The notes under the pieces were generated by a model that ran no database searches, was not told the origin of the DNA, and saw only the letters and a list, made by a program, of their open reading frames with translations. Below are positions 31,308 to 32,600 of a stretch of 32,600 nt of DNA, in pieces; the stretch's first letter is position 1; every line of letters begins with the position of its first letter. This stretch comes from JACPFV01 sp035526825 (GTDB lineage Bacteria > Pseudomonadota > Gammaproteobacteria > Nevskiales > Nevskiaceae): assembly GCA_035526825.1 (NCBI GenBank), contig DATLBT010000141.1:1-32600 (forward strand). Direction: 5' to 3'. The translations under genes were made by a program, and so were the position numbers.

Positions 31308-31961
31308 GGGCGGTGGCGGCGGCGCGGCGGACTGCGCCGGGGTGGCTGCCGGCTTGCCGCGCAGCGCGTTGAAGCGCGCGAGGTCCGAGTTGAACTTGGT
31401 CTCGATTTCTGCCCGCTCGTTGCGGTTGCGCTCCAGCGACTTGGCGTTCTGCTTCTGGTCACGCTCGTACTGCTTGATCTGCTTGGCCAGCTTCTCGTCG
31501 ACCGGCTTGCCATCGGCGGCGTGCCGGGCGGCGCGGGCGCGCAGGTCGGTGAGGCTCTGGTCCGTGTAAACAGAGTTCTTCTCGGCCGCCGCGATGCGGC
31601 TGTCGAGCAGCGCGATGCGCTCGTCGCGCATGGACTCGATGTCCTTGGAGCTGCGGTAGGTCTGCATCAGGGCGCGGTCGTAGTCGGCCTGGCGCGCGGC
31701 GTCATCGGCTTCCTGCTTTTTTCGCCTGGCCTCGGCGAGTTCCTCGGGCGTCGCCGCTGCCTTGACGGTGGCGATGACCCGGCCATCCTTCACGACGTCG
31801 CGCCTGTTGCCGGCGTACTCGGGGGGAACGCGGTCGCCGCACATGCGCTGGCCCTTGTTGTCGGTCCAGCACTGGATTTTCTTGGCCTGCGCCTGCGCGA
31901 TGGCGGGCAGGACGATGGCAGTGGCGAGCGCGGCGTGAAGCAAGGCGACGGCGACTTTCAT
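31299..31961 (-). CDS. DUF4124-type secreted coiled-coil protein
   Basis: 220 residues. The signal peptide is hydrophobic ALLHAALATAIVLPAIA with cleavage near AQA. The mature N terminus has the DUF4124-like motif CWTDNKGQRMCGDRVP, whose two cysteines may form a disulfide. A long charged helical part (about 75-200) rich in Ala, Arg, Glu and Lys is probably coiled coil. The tail is Ala/Pro-rich ending PPPPPKG. It is likely periplasmic and its function is unknown. It converges on argB with 4 bp between the stop codons. Confidence 0.8.
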   Translation of the reverse strand: MKVAVALLHAALATAIVLPAIAQAQAKKIQCWTDNKGQRMCGDRVPPEYAGNRRDVVKDGRVIATVKAAATPEELAEARRKKQEADDAARQADYDRALMQTYRSSKDIESMRDERIALLDSRIAAAEKNSVYTDQSLTDLRARAARHAADGKPVDEKLAKQIKQYERDQKQNAKSLERNRNERAEIETKFNSDLARFNALRGKPAATPAQSAAPPPPPKG

Positions 31962-32006
31962 CGTGAAAACACCCCGGTAAAATTGAGCCCCGAAAACGGC
32001 GCCAGT

Positions 32007-32600
32007 CTACGCCTGAACTCCGTACTGCGCCTGATACTTTCGTATCGATTCGAGCGTCGCCACGGGCAGTCGCTCCCGGTCGAGAAACTCGAGCATTTCC
32101 CGCACGTTGACCAGCGCGATCATGCGTAAATTCTGCTCGCGCTCCATTTCGGCCACCGCCGAGCGCCCGCCCGGGCCTTGCTCCTGCCGATCGAGCGCAA
32201 TCAGCGCCGCCACTGGATTCGCCCCAACGTCGCGCAGGAGCTTGATCGATTCGCGCAGCGCGGTGCCTGCGGTCAGTACGTCATCGATGATGACCACGCG
32301 CCCGCTCGGCTTTGGGCCGACGATCAAGCCGCCCTCACCGTGGTCCTTGGCTTCCTTGCGGTTGTAGGCGTACGGCAGATCCCGGCCGCCCTCGGCCAGC
32401 GCGATCGACACCGCAGCCACCAGTGGAATCCCCTTGTACGCCGGGCCGAACAGCATGTCGCAGGCAACGCCCGAGGCCGCGAGCGCCTGTGCATACGCGC
32501 TGCCGAGTTCGCGCAGCGCGTAACCGCTGCTGATGAGCCCGAGGTTGAAGAAGTACGGGCTGATGCGGCCGCTCTTGAGCTTGAACTCGCCGAACTTCAG
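32007..32600 (-). CDS. pyrE: Orotate phosphoribosyltransferase (5' end beyond window)
   Basis: 197 residues are visible, beginning in frame at LKFGEFKLKSGRISPYFFN at the window edge. About 17 N-terminal residues are missing by comparison with E. coli PyrE. The PRPP-binding motif is VVIIDDVLTAGTA. FGPAYKGIPL and the flexible-loop NRKEAKDHGEGG are also present. It makes orotidine 5'-phosphate in pyrimidine synthesis. Proximity to argB and dut matches the Pseudomonas arrangement. Confidence 0.96.
   Translation of the reverse strand: MKFGEFKLKSGRISPYFFNLGLISSGYALRELGSAYAQALAASGVACDMLFGPAYKGIPLVAAVSIALAEGGRDLPYAYNRKEAKDHGEGGLIVGPKPSGRVVIIDDVLTAGTALRESIKLLRDVGANPVAALIALDRQEQGPGGRSAVAEMEREQNLRMIALVNVREMLEFLDRERLPVATLESIRKYQAQYGVQA

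Noticed and set aside
1..32600. CRISPR arrays, tRNA or rRNA genes
   Set aside because: No regularly spaced repeats, and no tRNA cloverleaf or rRNA sequence was noticed on either strand, including at the island borders.

Overview
ORGANISM. The window is GC-rich, densely packed proteobacterial chromosome. Gene content and order point to a gammaproteobacterium, perhaps near the Xanthomonadales/Nevskiales/Steroidobacterales. The evidence is trxA directly followed by rho with rhlB nearby, and the run rpmG-rpmB-radC-coaBC-dut-argB-pyrE, which follows the Pseudomonas order minus algC. The assignment is inferred from gene order and protein motifs, not from a search. LAYOUT. (1) 1-6077: the 5' part of rho and trxA (minus), then a membrane Ser/Thr kinase (plus) facing a class III nucleotide cyclase fused to an FHA domain (minus), then two related signal-peptide beta-barrel-like proteins (minus). 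(2) 6209-12161: RNA helicase rhlB, nucleotidase yrfG, the overlapping pair cysQ-murI, the methionine-salvage operon mtnB-mtnD-mtnC, and ribosomal protein genes rpmB-rpmG with a good promoter and terminator. (3) 12369-28632: radC is cut in two. Its C-terminal (JAMM) half is at the left and its N-terminal half about 15.6 kb to the right. The DNA between is a mobile island bounded by imperfect 26/27-nt terminal inverted repeats (23 matching positions, one gap). (4) 28680-32600: coaBC, dut, argB, a DUF4124-type periplasmic protein and the 3' part of pyrE. THE ISLAND. Its right end carries three tyrosine recombinases and a small TnpC-like protein, each joined to the next by a 4-nt ATGA overlap. This resembles the Tn554 family, whose known target is radC. 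The left two-thirds holds what looks like an undescribed restriction-like defence system. A rightward operon encodes a zinc-ribbon protein, an endonuclease III-type HhH-GPD glycosylase with a [4Fe-4S] motif, and a C5 cytosine methyltransferase with an added C-terminal HTH region. A convergent leftward operon encodes a small XRE regulator of controller-protein size with a GACT..AGTC palindrome just before its start, an unknown 317-residue protein, a ParB-like protein, an SNF2-family ATPase and a PD-(D/E)XK nuclease. The methyltransferase and nuclease genes overlap tail-to-tail by 336 bp. Between this system and the recombinases lie a lipoprotein, a small basic protein, a DUF2384-like antitoxin-type protein and a possible transglutaminase-fold protein. 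WORKING MODEL (inference). The methyltransferase marks host cytosines and the glycosylase repairs T:G mismatches left by 5mC deamination. The XRE protein delays expression of the effector module (ParB-like + SNF2 + nuclease + unknown) until host DNA is protected.
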